Shown here one piece after another: positions 41,176 to 41,243 of a DNA stretch of 41,243 bases (within the stretch, counting starts at the first letter, position 1; each line of letters begins with the position of its first letter). A program made the position numbers and the translations under genes. The stretch is from Chromatiales bacterium (lineage in GTDB: Bacteria; Pseudomonadota; Gammaproteobacteria; SZUA-152). The stretch lies in contig JALSGT010000150.1 in the NCBI GenBank assembly GCA_026982555.1, positions 1-41,243 on the forward strand, given 5' to 3'. The notes under the pieces were generated by a model. The model was not told the origin of the DNA. It ran no database searches and saw nothing but the letters and a program-made list of their open reading frames with translations.

Positions 41176-41243
41176 TTCTGTTCCTCCCTGGCAAGCAATT
41201 GGGTTAATTCCTGGCGTAAATCATCGTCCTTTTCCTTGTTGAG
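41172..41243 (-). CDS. 3' end of an upstream gene (cut by window edge)
   Basis: The minus strand reads LNKEKDDDLRQELTQLLAREEQK and then TGA, whose bases overlap the ATG of the membrane protein gene (ATGA). The 23 residues look like a charged amphipathic C-terminal helix. The gene continues beyond the right edge, and too little is visible to name it. Four-base coupling with the next gene indicates a shared operon. Confidence 0.65.
   Translation of the reverse strand, partial: LNKEKDDDLRQELTQLLAREEQK

Noticed and set aside
1-41243. CRISPR array, rRNA, tRNA genes or integrase with att sites
   Set aside because: No regularly spaced repeats, rRNA sequence, integrase or matching attachment repeats were recognised. 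tRNA genes cannot be fully excluded by eye.

Overview
The window is a piece of a gammaproteobacterial chromosome of roughly average GC. Its housekeeping genes (parE, valS, lexA-sulA, a yhcB/zapG-type gene, dinB, lemA) have gammaproteobacterial sequences and order, and the two LexA boxes before lexA follow the CTGT-N8-ACAG pattern. Several c- and b-type cytochromes and a tandem-rhodanese sulfurtransferase would suit a respiratory, perhaps sulfur-associated organism, but the species cannot be named from the sequence alone.

Layout. 1-178: start of parE (minus, cut by the window edge). 365-4054: membrane histidine kinase plus a REC-GGDEF diguanylate cyclase. 4051-4193: a small MITE-like element. 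8292-4210 (minus): one operon of cytochrome b561, an SHP-like DUF1924 cytochrome, a diheme cytochrome, a PepSY protein, and a PhoP/PhoQ-like two-component pair. 8459-10182: dinB and a small membrane protein. 11779-10192 (minus): a CWC cysteine-rich protein, a SirB-like membrane protein, a Crp/Fnr regulator and a DUF2892 protein. 12478-12005 and 12659-14044: thioesterase, lipoprotein cytochrome c, hexose-6-phosphate mutarotase. 14203-17440: valS and a periplasmic OB-fold protein. 17634-19463: a low-GC three-gene cassette made of a RelA/SpoT-fold toxin-like protein, a 76-aa protein and a small HD alarmone hydrolase. 19464-20588: repeat-rich DNA without genes. 20589-23888: RluA-type pseudouridine synthase, membrane protein, GIDE/EF-hand protein and LemA. 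25738-24435 (minus): lexA-sulA. 26570-27328: yhcB/zapG-like. 27494-28602: Xre/RES toxin-antitoxin pair. 34557-28672 (minus): tolC-, cusB- and cusA-like metal efflux genes and DUF3240. 35099-35959: sulfurtransferase. 36075-36315: frameshifted GbsR/MarR-like remnant. 39777-36673 (minus): alpha/beta hydrolase, ceramidase-like membrane protein and phospholipase D-like protein. 41243-39838 (minus): multi-pass membrane protein and the end of an upstream gene.

The strongest candidate for an undescribed system is 17634-19463. A protein with an unrecognised N-terminal half carries a C-terminal (p)ppGpp/(p)ppApp-synthetase-like fold. Its gene overlaps a small unknown gene, which in turn overlaps a SpoT-type HD hydrolase gene whose expected active-site residues are present. 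This looks like an alarmone-making toxin with its own alarmone-degrading antidote. GC falls within the toxin gene near the start of the synthetase domain, as expected for a swapped toxin tip plus immunity genes. The reading rests on motif recognition by eye and has not been tested by any search.

The window also holds several families of short dispersed inverted repeats: a TIR-bearing element in two good copies and one doubtful one, a GGTGGAAC...GTTCCACC hairpin in five copies, and others. No rRNA, tRNA or CRISPR array was recognised by eye.
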